A DNA stretch of 64,000 nt from DAIPXZ01 sp036782995 (GCA_036782995.1 DAIPXZ010000002.1:124001-188000); one strand, 5' to 3'; shown: positions 9,434 to 17,183, counted from the first letter of the stretch. Notes: generated by a model not told the origin, from the sequence alone. A program made the numbers and translations.

Positions 9434-9493
9434 TTCATATCTCCTTCTTAGGCGGATACGCATCAAAACGATGCAAACCATATCTTGAGCGTG

Positions 9494-9522
9494 ATTGTAC
9501 CGCCATGCCCCAATATCGTCAA
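9494..9522 (-). promoter_or_regulatory. Sigma-70-type promoter for the ECF S component
   Basis: Reading the minus strand, TTGACG (9517-9522) and TACAAT (9494-9499) are separated by exactly 17 bases. The leader of about 55 bases shows no riboswitch that I recognise. The rest of the 275-base gap up to the phosphatase gene holds nothing else I can support. Confidence 0.65.
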
Positions 9523-9708
9523 TGAATAATACCACAAAGAAGCATGATTCGTTCATAGTTTGTCACGAAAAACAAATATGTGTGACATCTTGAATATATG
9601 TCATTTGTCTCGTTTTTACTATGCCATGCGTTATTTCAATCAGATGTCATTACCGCTTCGCTGTCATCTTTCAGAATGATGTACCTCAGAATTATTTTGC
9701 ACTACGAG

Positions 9709-10155
9709 TCAGAGCTTCCCCAGAAGCGCCGCACAGCCTTCCTCAATATCACGATATGCTGTCTCAAAATCATCGGTGTACCAAGGGTCAGCCACATTGC
9801 CAGGATGCTGCGTAAAGCTCATCAGCAAATGGACTTTGCCTTCCTGATCGTCACCGACGATACGTAAGATATTGCGAATATTCATATCGTCCATGCCAAG
9901 AAGATAATCGAACTTCTCATAGTCCGATGCCGTCAAGCGTCGCGCCCGATGAGCGTCATATGGTATTTTATGCGAATCCATCGTCCTTCGAGCAGGCGGA
10001 TATATCCCGTGTCCAATTTCTTCATTGCTCGTTGCCACTGAATCGATGAAAAATTCGTCAGCTCGTCCGGCACGGCGAACCATGTCTTTGAATATAAACT
10101 CAGCCATCGGGCTACGGCAGATGTTGCCGTGGCAGATAAAAAGAACCTTTATCAT
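9709..10155 (-). CDS. Low-molecular-weight protein-tyrosine phosphatase
   Basis: Cytoplasmic phosphatase of 148 residues removing phosphate from tyrosine residues of proteins. The P-loop CHGNICRSPMAE, a CX5RS signature (Cys8 and Arg14 here), stands directly after the first strand. The general-acid Asp is in ADPWYTDDFE near the C-terminus. The ATG at 10155 is preceded by GAGGAG and gives the family's usual start MIKVLFICHGN; the longer open frame upstream runs into the remains of the relaxase relic and is not needed. In Firmicutes such enzymes often counter tyrosine kinases of capsule synthesis, but no such genes are adjacent, so the target is unknown. Confidence 0.93.
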   Translation of the reverse strand: MIKVLFICHGNICRSPMAEFIFKDMVRRAGRADEFFIDSVATSNEEIGHGIYPPARRTMDSHKIPYDAHRARRLTASDYEKFDYLLGMDDMNIRNILRIVGDDQEGKVHLLMSFTQHPGNVADPWYTDDFETAYRDIEEGCAALLGKL

Positions 10156-10258
10156 TGTTTTATTCTCCTCAAATTTTCTCGAACCCTTGTAAATACTGGA
10201 TTTTTGAATTGTGCAATTTCCGCTAGTTCTTATATTTCTATAAAATTCCAATATTTCT

Positions 10259-10663
10259 TTAATCAGACGGCATACAAATTGGCATAAAATGGGGTGTCGT
10301 TTGCCATGCCTTTTTATCACGACATATTAGCAACCTTCTGTGGCATGTCTTCTTATTCTGATAAATATCTTCTATTGTTCTGTTGCGCTCTGTGTATCTG
10401 TTCATTGCATTTCTATGATTCTGATTCTCTACAAACTCACTGTAGTCTTCTTTATAGAAACGCTGTTCAATTGCATCAAAGTTTTCATAGTTTCCTTTGG
10501 TCGTGGCTGTTCTCTTTCCCTCATAACAATCCCAATAAATGTTCTGTATTGCCATATTTGCGTCAATATGTTCACTATGTTCTAAATCAAAATTACGATC
10601 ATTATGTTTGGGATTGTAGGAACCATGCTTGCCACTTCGACCATTATGTCTTGTCGCTTTCAT
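10259..10663 (-). pseudogene. Truncated plasmid-mobilisation/recombination relaxase, N-terminal remnant
   Basis: From a well-placed ATG (10663, GGAGG eight bases upstream) the protein begins MKATRHNGRSGKHGSYNPKH and continues with NDRNFD, SEHID and NIYWDCYEG. This is the N-terminus of a relaxase-like family found on mobilisable elements of gut Firmicutes and often annotated as plasmid recombination enzyme. The similarity fades after about 100 residues, near NKKTC. There the next frame offers PQKVANM and the original frame resumes with RDKKAW, as expected from frameshifts in a decaying gene. A stop follows at residue 135, whereas relaxases of this kind run to several hundred residues. The tyrosine and three-histidine catalytic regions are absent. 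Family assignment is from memory of conserved phrases. Confidence 0.6.
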
Positions 10664-10751
10664 ATTTTCCTCCATCACTGTAAAATTTTCTGTTTGACTA
10701 TCTGTGTCAGACCACTCTGACAAATTTAATTCGCCAGATAGTACCCAGTAC

Positions 10752-10877
10752 GAAGTGACGCGTCCATCACTTCTCGCCGATGGCGCCTAGGCAAAGGTTG
10801 CACCTTTAACCTGCTTGAATATTCTCCTGCTGTAGCTCGCTTTTTCCCGGGAAGCAAACTACAGCTTATTCGAATAT
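10752..10877. repeat. Four consecutive stem-loops upstream of the relaxase remnant
   Basis: In 126 bases I see four separate inverted repeats. GAAGTGA/TCACTTC is at 10752-10773. CGCC/GGCG is at 10775-10785. AAAGGT/ACCTTT is at 10793-10807. A long segmented hairpin at 10819-10877 pairs ATATTC with GAATAT, GCTGTAG with CTACAGC and GCTT with AAGC around a CCCGGG-containing loop. The array sits directly upstream of the truncated relaxase gene, where an origin of transfer or single-strand origin is often found on mobilisable elements. That function is inference; there is no protein-coding capacity on either strand that I would support. Confidence 0.55.
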
Positions 10878-10896
10878 CTACTGCACATTAGAAAGA

Positions 10897-11871
10897 TTGT
10901 TCAAGAATTGTTCTTATTCTTTTCTGTCCTTTCACTTGTCATATGGTCTTGGAACCAATAACCCCACCAATGAGGAGCAGCCGGGAACAACAGAGAATCC
11001 TTCAATTGGCCAAATCGGAGGTATTGATCTCGTTCCGAATGAAACGATACAGAATTCTCGCACCGCGCAAGACATAACAGAGAGCGCGAATCTTTTCACC
11101 GCGTTTGATTACGGAGAAGGTCAAATCATCGTTGTCATACCTTCACATAGTGGTATTACTCCCGCGATGCTTCCGAATCAAGCGGCACTTATCGAATCTG
11201 TCCTTTCCTTGCAGGAATTGGGGCGCGTTGCGAACGGTGACTCCATCGAAATCAAGCTCGATGTTATGTGCAAGGAAGCCGTTTTGAAGCAAGACGAAGA
11301 TTTAATCGATGAGGCAATACGAAAGTTTAACGATGAGATTCCTGGCTTGGAGCGCGGCATTTATATCGATATTACGCTCTCAAAGCGAATTGAAAATGAA
11401 GACTGGGAGCTCATCTCCGATGCCGGAAATCCGATAGAAATCGTCATAGATGTTCCAGAAAGCATGAGGATTGATGGCGCCGAATACTACATTATTCGTT
11501 CGCACGAAGGTGGCTATACGCTACTCGAAGATCAGGATGATGATCCGAACACTATCACCATTCTTTCGCAGTACTTCTCAACATATGCGATTGCATACCG
11601 AAGCACCGCAGAAGCAAAACATACTACTTGCTTCTGGCACTGGATTACATTGGTAGTGGCACTACTCTTCATCGCTTTCACCTTCCTTTGGAAAGAAGAA
11701 AGAGCTGAGAAAAGACTCATCGCATTCGGTATCGCCACAGTATTGATGCTCATCCCAGCCATCATCGGTATTGCCGCAAATGGATGTTTTATCGGTCTCA
11801 TCATTGCCATTGCAGGCAGTGTGATTGGCTTCGGCCTGAACTACGTCTTGCTTTATCGTTATGCACGATAG
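10897..11871 (+). CDS. C-terminal part of a surface/membrane protein, probably 5'-truncated
   Basis: No clear name. The open frame begins at a TTG with no convincing ribosome site, and the first 20 residues do not look like a signal peptide. From about residue 20 there is a Pro/Thr/Asn/Gly linker (NEEQPGTTENPS) of the kind that separates domains of exported proteins. A beta-rich domain follows (about 50-240), ending in a segment like RIDGAEYYIIRSHEGGYTLL and then ITILSQYFSTYAIAYR. That pattern is common in the last extracellular domain of Firmicute surface proteins. Three or four membrane segments follow (about 250-320). The stem-loop array and relaxase relic immediately upstream suggest that insertion or deletion removed the original 5' end. 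A strong terminator follows. Confidence 0.6.
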   Translation: MFKNCSYSFLSFHLSYGLGTNNPTNEEQPGTTENPSIGQIGGIDLVPNETIQNSRTAQDITESANLFTAFDYGEGQIIVVIPSHSGITPAMLPNQAALIESVLSLQELGRVANGDSIEIKLDVMCKEAVLKQDEDLIDEAIRKFNDEIPGLERGIYIDITLSKRIENEDWELISDAGNPIEIVIDVPESMRIDGAEYYIIRSHEGGYTLLEDQDDDPNTITILSQYFSTYAIAYRSTAEAKHTTCFWHWITLVVALLFIAFTFLWKEERAEKRLIAFGIATVLMLIPAIIGIAANGCFIGLIIAIAGSVIGFGLNYVLLYRYAR

Positions 11872-11906
11872 TAGCACCCAACAGCATAACTTCTATCGTC
11901 TATAGT

Positions 11907-11943
11907 AAATAAGGGGGGAGTTTCTTTCTACTCCCCCTTATTT
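11907..11943 (+). terminator. Strong intrinsic terminator
   Basis: AAATAAGGGGG and GAGT pair with ACTCCCCCTTATTT around a TTCTTTCT loop. The right side ends in a T-rich tract, giving a near-symmetrical hairpin that ends the surface-protein transcript. Confidence 0.9.
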
Positions 11944-12030
11944 CTTTGTTATACGAAATCATTCGCAGTAAGAAAAGAATTCAATAGTATAATTATCTCA
12001 TCATTGAAGATATTTATTTGGAGATAATGA

Positions 12031-12714
12031 ATGGATATAGTGTTGCATTATTCGATTACAGGTGACGGAATGCCACTTGTGCTTCTACATGGCAATGGTG
12101 AAAACAGCGCGTATTTTAGTCATCAGATTGCATACTTTTCACCGTCCTATCGTGTGATAGCAGTCGACACGCGAGGACATGGTGATTCGCCGCGTGGAAA
12201 AGCACCATTTACGCTGGCACAATTTGCGGAGGATCTGAAAGCACTATTAGATATGCTCTCCGTTGAGAAATGTCTGCTGCTTGGCTTTTCAGATGGTGCA
12301 AACATTGCACTTCTTTTCGCGCTAAAATACCCGCAGTATATTGAAAAGCTGGTATTAAACGGCGGAAATCTGTCACCTTCCGGGGTAAAAGCATCTTCTC
12401 AGTTTCCCATTTGTATCGGCTATGGTATCGTTTCATTTATCGCATTATTCGACAAAAAAGCTATCCCGAACAAAGAATTGCTTGCGCTTATGGTAACTCA
12501 ACCCCATATAAAGCCCGATGAGCTGGCATCATTAACCGTTCCTACTCTGGTCATCGTCGGGGAAAATGACATGATAATGGATTCTCATTCTCGACTCATT
12601 GCCGCTTCTCTTCCTCACGCTGTTTATAGGAGTATACCCGGGAATCACTTTATTGCCGCAGAACAGAGTGAAGCCTTCAACCTCGAGGTGGCAAATTTTC
12701 TTCAGAATGATTGA
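12031..12714 (+). CDS. Alpha/beta-fold hydrolase
   Basis: A 227-residue alpha/beta hydrolase without signal peptide, so cytoplasmic. HGNGENSAYF near residue 20 supplies the oxyanion-hole HG motif. VDTRGHGDS follows the second strand. GFSDGA (about 85-90) is the nucleophile elbow with Ser. VGENDMIMD carries the likely acid Asp and PGNHF the catalytic His near the C-terminus. The substrate cannot be told; members cleave esters, lactones or C-C bonds. GGAGATAATGA provides the ribosome site, and a TATAAT at 11988-11993 may be the -10 box, though I see no good -35. It is a single-gene unit flanked by terminators. Confidence 0.88.
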   Translation: MDIVLHYSITGDGMPLVLLHGNGENSAYFSHQIAYFSPSYRVIAVDTRGHGDSPRGKAPFTLAQFAEDLKALLDMLSVEKCLLLGFSDGANIALLFALKYPQYIEKLVLNGGNLSPSGVKASSQFPICIGYGIVSFIALFDKKAIPNKELLALMVTQPHIKPDELASLTVPTLVIVGENDMIMDSHSRLIAASLPHAVYRSIPGNHFIAAEQSEAFNLEVANFLQND

Positions 12715-12749
12715 AATAAAGGAGTCACATAACAATAATTGTGACTCCT
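12712..12749 (-). terminator. Terminator between convergent hydrolase and ZIP transporter genes
   Basis: AGGAGTCACA (12720-12729) pairs with TGTGACTCCT (12740-12749). Reading the minus strand the hairpin is followed by TTTATTT, a fair U-tract. The plus-strand side is less U-rich, so it works best for the ZIP gene. Confidence 0.75.
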
Positions 12750-12785
12750 CTCATTATCTATCATATTGACAACCAAAACGATAAT

Positions 12786-13562
12786 TTATCCCAGCGCCAC
12801 ATCCAAAACCATCATCAGTGCAAAACCTAATGCCGCGCCGATGGTGCCGATGTTGCTGTGCTCACCGGCCTGTGCCTCGGGTATAAGTTCTTCAATTACC
12901 ACATAGATCATGGCCCCTGCTGCAAAAGCCAGCATATATGGTAAAACAGACGAAATCATCGAGGTGAGCAAAATGGTCACTACTGCGGCAACAGGCTCCA
13001 CCACGCCAGACAAAAAGCCGTATCCAAACGCTTTCTTCTTGGAAAAACCGGTTCCCACAATCGGCATAGAGATAATCGCGCCCTCGGGAAAATTCTGAAT
13101 GGCAATACCAATGGCAAGCGCAAATGCGCCCGCAGTAGTTATTACGCTCTCACCCGAGAGCATACCAGCCATAACTACACCCACAGCCATGCCTTCAGGG
13201 ATATTGTGCAGTGTCACCGCCAATACCAGTAGCATGGACTTTGTTATTCCGCTGGGGCGACCCTCCGGAGAATCAGAGCCCATGTGCAGATGAGGAATAA
13301 TCATGTCGAGCAGAAGCAAGAAGAAAATACCCGCAAGGAAACCAACCAGTGCCGGAAGCCATGCGATATCACCAGCCGACTCTGCCATGTCAATAGCCGG
13401 AATCAGAAGTGACCAGACAGAGGCGGCAATCATTACGCCGGAGGCAAAGCCAAGTAGCGCTTTTTGAAGCCGAACGTTTAATTCGTCCTTCATCAGAAAG
13501 ACCATCGCTGCGCCCAGTGTCGTTCCAAAAAATGGAATAGTGATACCGATAATGACCTTCAT
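12786..13562 (-). CDS. ZIP-family divalent metal transporter
   Basis: Cytoplasmic-membrane permease of about 258 residues with eight membrane segments, importing zinc, iron or manganese. The two signature helices are visible: HNIPEGMAVG in the fourth segment and QNFPEGAIISMP in the fifth, where many relatives have HN in place of QN. A His-containing loop (PHLHMGSD) lies between segments 3 and 4, as in other ZIP proteins. Starts are ambiguous. The ATG at 13562 has only GAG upstream. A TTG at 13574 has GGGGGTGAG four bases before it, and another TTG at 13589 overlaps the regulator stop. The gene follows the DtxR-type regulator directly, which probably controls it. Confidence 0.9.
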   Translation of the reverse strand: MKVIIGITIPFFGTTLGAAMVFLMKDELNVRLQKALLGFASGVMIAASVWSLLIPAIDMAESAGDIAWLPALVGFLAGIFFLLLLDMIIPHLHMGSDSPEGRPSGITKSMLLVLAVTLHNIPEGMAVGVVMAGMLSGESVITTAGAFALAIGIAIQNFPEGAIISMPIVGTGFSKKKAFGYGFLSGVVEPVAAVVTILLTSMISSVLPYMLAFAAGAMIYVVIEELIPEAQAGEHSNIGTIGAALGFALMMVLDVALG

Positions 13563-13579
13563 CAAATCACTCAAGCATC

Positions 13580-13966
13580 TCACCCCCAATTTTTAGTGGA
13601 GAAATCGTATCCTGCATGCTTGCATATGGCAGCGAAGGTCTGTTCACTTAAATCATGCTCTATCTTACAGGCATCCTCTAGAGCAGTATTTTCATCAACA
13701 CCGAGTCGAATGAGAAACTCACTCAGCATCTTGTGGCGAGTTAACATTCGCTCTGCAATTTCCATACCGGCGTCCGTGAGTGTAATGAGATTGTTGGCAT
13801 CCATGGTGATGTAACCATTCTCTCGCAAACGTTTTACAGAGTAGCTAACGCTGGGCTTCGTCACACCAAGCTGCATTGCAACGTCGATGGAACGGATATA
13901 CCCATGTTTTTCTTTCATCATCAGCATAGTTTCGAGATAGTCTTCCGAGGATTTTCGTATTCGCAT
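13580..13966 (-). CDS. DtxR/MntR-family metal-dependent transcriptional regulator
   Basis: A 128-residue metalloregulator. Residues 1-65 form the winged helix-turn-helix (SSEDYLETML, then TKPSVSYSVKRLRENGYI as recognition helix and wing). The following dimerisation domain holds the metal-binding pattern RHKMLSEFL and DACKIEHDLSEQT. It lacks the C-terminal SH3-like domain, so it is of the short MntR-like type. With bound Fe(II) or Mn(II) such proteins repress metal uptake genes. It sits between the ZIP gene and the divergent feo operon and shares a 200-base intergenic region with the latter. The ATG at 13966 fits the family start; a TTG at 13981 would add five residues. Neither has a strong ribosome site. 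Confidence 0.88.
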   Translation of the reverse strand: MRIRKSSEDYLETMLMMKEKHGYIRSIDVAMQLGVTKPSVSYSVKRLRENGYITMDANNLITLTDAGMEIAERMLTRHKMLSEFLIRLGVDENTALEDACKIEHDLSEQTFAAICKHAGYDFSTKNWG

Positions 13967-13993
13967 AGCAATTTGCACCAACTTTCTCGTTTA

Positions 13994-14010
13994 TTTAGGT
14001 ATAGGTTAAT
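13994..14010. promoter_or_regulatory. Candidate DtxR-type operator near the regulator start
   Basis: The sequence TTTAGGTATAGGTTAAT contains two AGGT half-sites in direct orientation and resembles the left half of the DtxR/IdeR consensus (TTAGGTTAGGCTAA). It lies just upstream of the regulator gene, where autoregulation would act. It is not a full palindrome, so the call is tentative. Confidence 0.3.
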
Positions 14011-14059
14011 ACAATCTAACAAACTTTGCAAGAATCACAGAAATGTTGGAATATCTAGC

Positions 14060-14088
14060 TTGACAAGCGAAATGAGTGGTGATAATTT
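14060..14088 (+). promoter_or_regulatory. Promoter of the feo operon
   Basis: TTGACA (14060-14065) and TAATTT (14083-14088) are separated by 17 bases, leaving an untranslated leader of about 75 bases before the first feoA. Confidence 0.75.
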
Positions 14089-14098
14089 TTAGTAGATA

Positions 14099-14132
14099 GA
14101 GTTTTCTAACTCGTTTTTTTTGCAAGCGAGTT
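14099..14132 (+). promoter_or_regulatory. Overlapping palindromes at the feo transcription start
   Basis: GAGTT-TTCT-AACTC (14099-14112) is a perfect palindrome. Its right half AACTCG (14108-14113) can instead pair with CGAGTT (14127-14132) across a run of eight T. The first could be an operator for the neighbouring metalloregulator; the two could also be mutually exclusive RNA hairpins at the 5' end of the transcript. I cannot decide from sequence alone. Confidence 0.4.
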
Positions 14133-14169
14133 TAAGATATCTAACCCGCATTGAATGGAGGAGAACATT

Positions 14170-14382
14170 ATGATGCCGCTGACAATGGCAAAAACTGGCG
14201 ATACCGTAATCATTCGAAAAATCACCGGAAAAGATGAAGTTAGACAGCATCTGGCCGAGTTGGGTTTTGTGGTGGACGGAACAGTTACTGTTATTTCCGA
14301 AATAGCTGGAAATCTCATTTTGAAGGTCAAGGATAGCCGAATTGCTTTAGACAAGACTATGGCGAACCGAATCATGATTTAA
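14170..14382 (+). CDS. feoA: FeoA-family protein, first copy
   Basis: A 70-residue SH3-like protein that works with FeoB in ferrous iron uptake. It shows the family pattern: a first strand AKTGDTVIIRKI, the central RQHLAELGFVVDGTVTVI (compare RLLDMGL..G) and the final ALDKTMANRIMI. The ATG at 14170 is preceded by GGAGGAGAACATT; the ATG at 14155 overlaps that ribosome site and is unlikely. It lies 11 bases before a second feoA, an arrangement common in Clostridia. Confidence 0.9.
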   Translation: MMPLTMAKTGDTVIIRKITGKDEVRQHLAELGFVVDGTVTVISEIAGNLILKVKDSRIALDKTMANRIMI

Positions 14383-14393
14383 GGAGGAAAAAC

Positions 14394-14615
14394 ATGAAAA
14401 CACTAAAAGATGTCAAGGTCGGTGAAACCTGTACAGTCGTGAAGCTCTATGGCGAAGGTGCCATCAAGAGACGAATCATGGACATGGGAATCACGAAGGG
14501 CGTTGAAATTCACGTCCGCAAGGTAGCCCCGCTGGGAGATCCTATGGAGTTAAATCTTCGCGGATATGAGCTTTCTATTCGTAAGAATGATGCGGAATTA
14601 ATTGAAGTACAATAA
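14394..14615 (+). CDS. feoA: FeoA-family protein, second copy
   Basis: The second FeoA, 73 residues, is closer to the standard form than the first: LKDVKVGETCTVVKLYGEG, RRIMDMGITKGVEIHVRKVA, then GDPMELNLRGYELSIRKND. FeoA proteins are thought to dock on the cytoplasmic GTPase domain of FeoB. AAGGAGGAAAAAC gives a strong ribosome site. feoB follows 39 bases later. Two distinct FeoA copies suggest hetero-assembly or different partners, which is inference. Confidence 0.93.
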   Translation: MKTLKDVKVGETCTVVKLYGEGAIKRRIMDMGITKGVEIHVRKVAPLGDPMELNLRGYELSIRKNDAELIEVQ

Positions 14616-14654
14616 TTTACCACGCACATAAAATACTTATCTAAGGAGAAAAAG

Positions 14655-16868
14655 ATGATGGAAATCAAGATAGCTCTCGCCGGTAACCCGAACTGCGGAA
14701 AAACTACGCTGTTCAATGCACTGACCGGAGCAAATCAGTACGTCGGTAACTGGCCGGGTGTAACAGTTGAGAAAAAAGAAGGTAAGCTGAAGGGTCACAA
14801 GGACACGATCATTCAGGATTTGCCAGGTATATATTCCCTTAGCCCGTATACATTGGAGGAGGTCGTCTCCCGTGAATATTTAGTACAGGAAAAGCCGGAT
14901 GCGATATTGAACGTCGTCGACGGAACAAACATTGAAAGAAACCTGTACCTGACCACCCAGCTCATCGAACTGGGCATTCCAGTGGTCATGGCAGTCAATA
15001 TGATTGACGTGGTTCGAAAAAACGGGGACAGAATTAATCTTGTTAAATTAGGCGAGGCCATGGGCTGTAAGGTTATCGAAATGAGCGCACTCAAGGGTGA
15101 GGGCGACATGAGTGCGGCTGAGCTGGCAATTGAAGCTGCAAAGTCGAATGTCAAGGGCGAACTACCCCACGTGTTTGCCGGTTCAGTAGAACACGCTCTG
15201 GCACATATCGAGGAGTCCATTGAAGGTAAAGTGAGTGACAATAACCTACGCTGGTATGCCATTAAAATCTTCGAGCGTGACGAAAAGGTCATGGCAGAGC
15301 TGAATCTCGACTCCACACTGGTAGCGCACATCGAAGAGCATATTACCGACTGTGAAAAAGAACTGGATGATGATGCCGAGAGTATCATTACTAATCAGCG
15401 ATATGCCTATATCAGCAAGGTCGTTAGTCAAACGGTGAAAAAGAAAGCGGCAAAGCACAGCCTGACGGCATCAGACAAGATTGACAGAATCGTAACGAAC
15501 CGTTGGTTGGCATTGCCAATCTTCGCTGTAATTATGTTTCTTGTTTATTTTATCTCCATTAAGTCTGTCGGCGACTTTGTCACCGGCTGGACAAATGACA
15601 CCCTGTTTGGCGAGTGGATTGTTCCAGGCGTCACTGGTTTACTGGAAGGCTGGGGCGTCGCAGGATGGCTGGTTAGCCTGATTGCCGACGGTATTGTCGG
15701 CGGTGTGGGCTCCGTAATTGGCTTCGTACCACAAATGCTTATTCTGTTTATACTTCTTTCCATTTTGGAGGATGTTGGTTACATGGCGCGTGTTGCGTTT
15801 ATCATGGACCGTATTTTCCGCAAATTTGGTCTTTCCGGTAAGTCCTTCATTCCAATGTTAATATCCTCTGGTTGCGGTGTACCGGGTATTATGGCTTCTC
15901 GTACTATCGAACAGGATCGTGACCGCAAAATGACCATCATGACCACATGCTTTATCCCCTGCGGCGCAAAAATGCCAATTGTCGGTCTCATAGCCGGCGC
16001 TCTCTTTAATGGAAGCGCATTGGTCTCTACTTCCGCTTACTTCATCGGTGTGGCGGCAGTCATTATCTCTGGTATTATGCTTAAGAAGACAAAGGCCTTT
16101 GCTGGTGACCCTGCTCCATTTGTTATGGAGCTCCCCTCCTACCACGCACCGGTTGCAACAAATGTTCTTCGCGCCACATGGGAGCGCGGCTGGAGCTTTA
16201 TCAAACGTGCTGGTACTGTTATCGTAGCAGCAAGCGTCGTAATCTGGGTTCTTCAATCTCTCAGCTTTACAGGCGGATTCCACTACATCACAGAGGGCGA
16301 CGATTCCATCTCCATTCTGAGAATGGTTGGCGAAGCGATTTCCGTTATCTTTATTCCGTTGGGCTTCGGCGGCTGGCAAGCGGCAGTAGCCACAATACTC
16401 GGTCTTGTGGCTAAGGAAGAGGTCGTCGGCGTATTCGGCACACTCTCCTCAATGTTTGCTTCTTCAAATCCTGAGGCAGCAGCCGACCTTCTGGGCGCCA
16501 TAGAAGGTGATGTTTCCAATTTGAACCTTATCGGCGAGGAGTTCTTCGGTGGTAGCGGACTGGCAGCATACTCTTTCCTCATTTTCAACTTGCTCTGCGC
16601 ACCATGCTTCGCAGCAATGGGTGCAATCAAACGTGAAATGAACAACGCCAAATGGACATGGGCAGCCATCGGTTATATGTGCGGCTTTGCCTACGCGATT
16701 TCACTTATCGTATATCAGTTAGGTATGCTCTTCTCTGGCGCAGGCTTCACCGTTTGGACTGCAGTAGCAATTGTTGTTCTTGCATTCTTGGTGTACATGC
16801 TTTTCCGTAAGAACAAATATGACGATAACCATTTGAATATCAGTGCAGTAGATGCAACAAAGAAATAA
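14655..16868 (+). CDS. feoB: Ferrous iron transporter FeoB
   Basis: The 737-residue membrane GTPase that imports Fe(II). The N-terminal G domain has G1 GNPNCGKTT (10-18), G3 DLPG, G4 NMID and the G5 region SALKG; a helical spacer follows up to about residue 270. Membrane segments begin near FAVIMFLVYF. Conserved Gate motifs are visible, such as SGCGVPGIMASR and IPCGAKMPIVG, repeated later in GWQAAVATILGLVAKEEVVG. Length is normal and no frame break is seen. It is co-transcribed with two feoA genes upstream and a small Cys-rich protein downstream, ending at a strong terminator. Confidence 0.97.
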   Translation: MMEIKIALAGNPNCGKTTLFNALTGANQYVGNWPGVTVEKKEGKLKGHKDTIIQDLPGIYSLSPYTLEEVVSREYLVQEKPDAILNVVDGTNIERNLYLTTQLIELGIPVVMAVNMIDVVRKNGDRINLVKLGEAMGCKVIEMSALKGEGDMSAAELAIEAAKSNVKGELPHVFAGSVEHALAHIEESIEGKVSDNNLRWYAIKIFERDEKVMAELNLDSTLVAHIEEHITDCEKELDDDAESIITNQRYAYISKVVSQTVKKKAAKHSLTASDKIDRIVTNRWLALPIFAVIMFLVYFISIKSVGDFVTGWTNDTLFGEWIVPGVTGLLEGWGVAGWLVSLIADGIVGGVGSVIGFVPQMLILFILLSILEDVGYMARVAFIMDRIFRKFGLSGKSFIPMLISSGCGVPGIMASRTIEQDRDRKMTIMTTCFIPCGAKMPIVGLIAGALFNGSALVSTSAYFIGVAAVIISGIMLKKTKAFAGDPAPFVMELPSYHAPVATNVLRATWERGWSFIKRAGTVIVAASVVIWVLQSLSFTGGFHYITEGDDSISILRMVGEAISVIFIPLGFGGWQAAVATILGLVAKEEVVGVFGTLSSMFASSNPEAAADLLGAIEGDVSNLNLIGEEFFGGSGLAAYSFLIFNLLCAPCFAAMGAIKREMNNAKWTWAAIGYMCGFAYAISLIVYQLGMLFSGAGFTVWTAVAIVVLAFLVYMLFRKNKYDDNHLNISAVDATKK

Positions 16869-16895
16869 CGTATTAAATCTGAAGGAGGTATTTCT

Positions 16896-17051
16896 ATGAA
16901 TTGGCAAACAGCAATTGTACTAGCTATCGTAGTAGCAATTCTAGTTGCTATCGTTATCAGCCATATCCGCCAAGCCAAGCGCGGTAAGACCTCCTGCTCC
17001 TGTGGTGGCGGGTGCTCTGGGTGCCCGATGAGCGGGAAATGCCATCATTAA
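16896..17051 (+). CDS. FeoB-associated Cys-rich small membrane protein
   Basis: This 51-residue protein starts MNWQTAIVLAIVVAILVAIV, one membrane span. It continues with a basic stretch (RQAKRGK) and ends in a tail with five cysteines and two terminal histidines: CSCGGGCSGCPMSGKC. GAAGGAGG sits seven bases before the ATG. Small proteins of this layout commonly follow feoB in Firmicutes and are named FeoB-associated Cys-rich proteins; a role in handling Fe(II) on the cytoplasmic side is likely but unproven. Confidence 0.9.
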   Translation: MNWQTAIVLAIVVAILVAIVISHIRQAKRGKTSCSCGGGCSGCPMSGKCHH

Positions 17052-17056
17052 ATCAT

Positions 17057-17087
17057 ATGGGCGCGGATTCGTCCGTGCCCATTTTTT
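17057..17087 (+). terminator. feo operon terminator
   Basis: ATGGGCGCGGA pairs with TCCGTGCCCAT (one G-U pair) around a TTCG tetraloop and is followed by TTTTTT. It starts six bases after the last stop codon. Confidence 0.93.
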
Positions 17088-17109
17088 ACTCCCCTACAAT
17101 GAACAAAAT

Positions 17110-17153
17110 AATCCGAATCCATGCCACATTCCAGTGGGTGATGGATTCGGATT
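17110..17153. terminator. Bidirectional terminator at the end of the nitrogen operon
   Basis: AATCCGAATCCAT (17110-17122) pairs perfectly over 13 bases with ATGGATTCGGATT (17141-17153). Rightward it is followed by GTTTTTT; leftward by ATTTTG. It ends the long minus-strand operon after pyrG. Confidence 0.85.
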
Positions 17154-17183
17154 GTTTTTTCGTGATACGAGTCAAATGGTTTG

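Noticed and set aside
10155..10320. N-terminal extension of the tyrosine phosphatase
   Set aside because: The added residues have no family counterpart, the ATG at 10155 has a GAGGAG site, and the extension overlaps the relaxase remnant.
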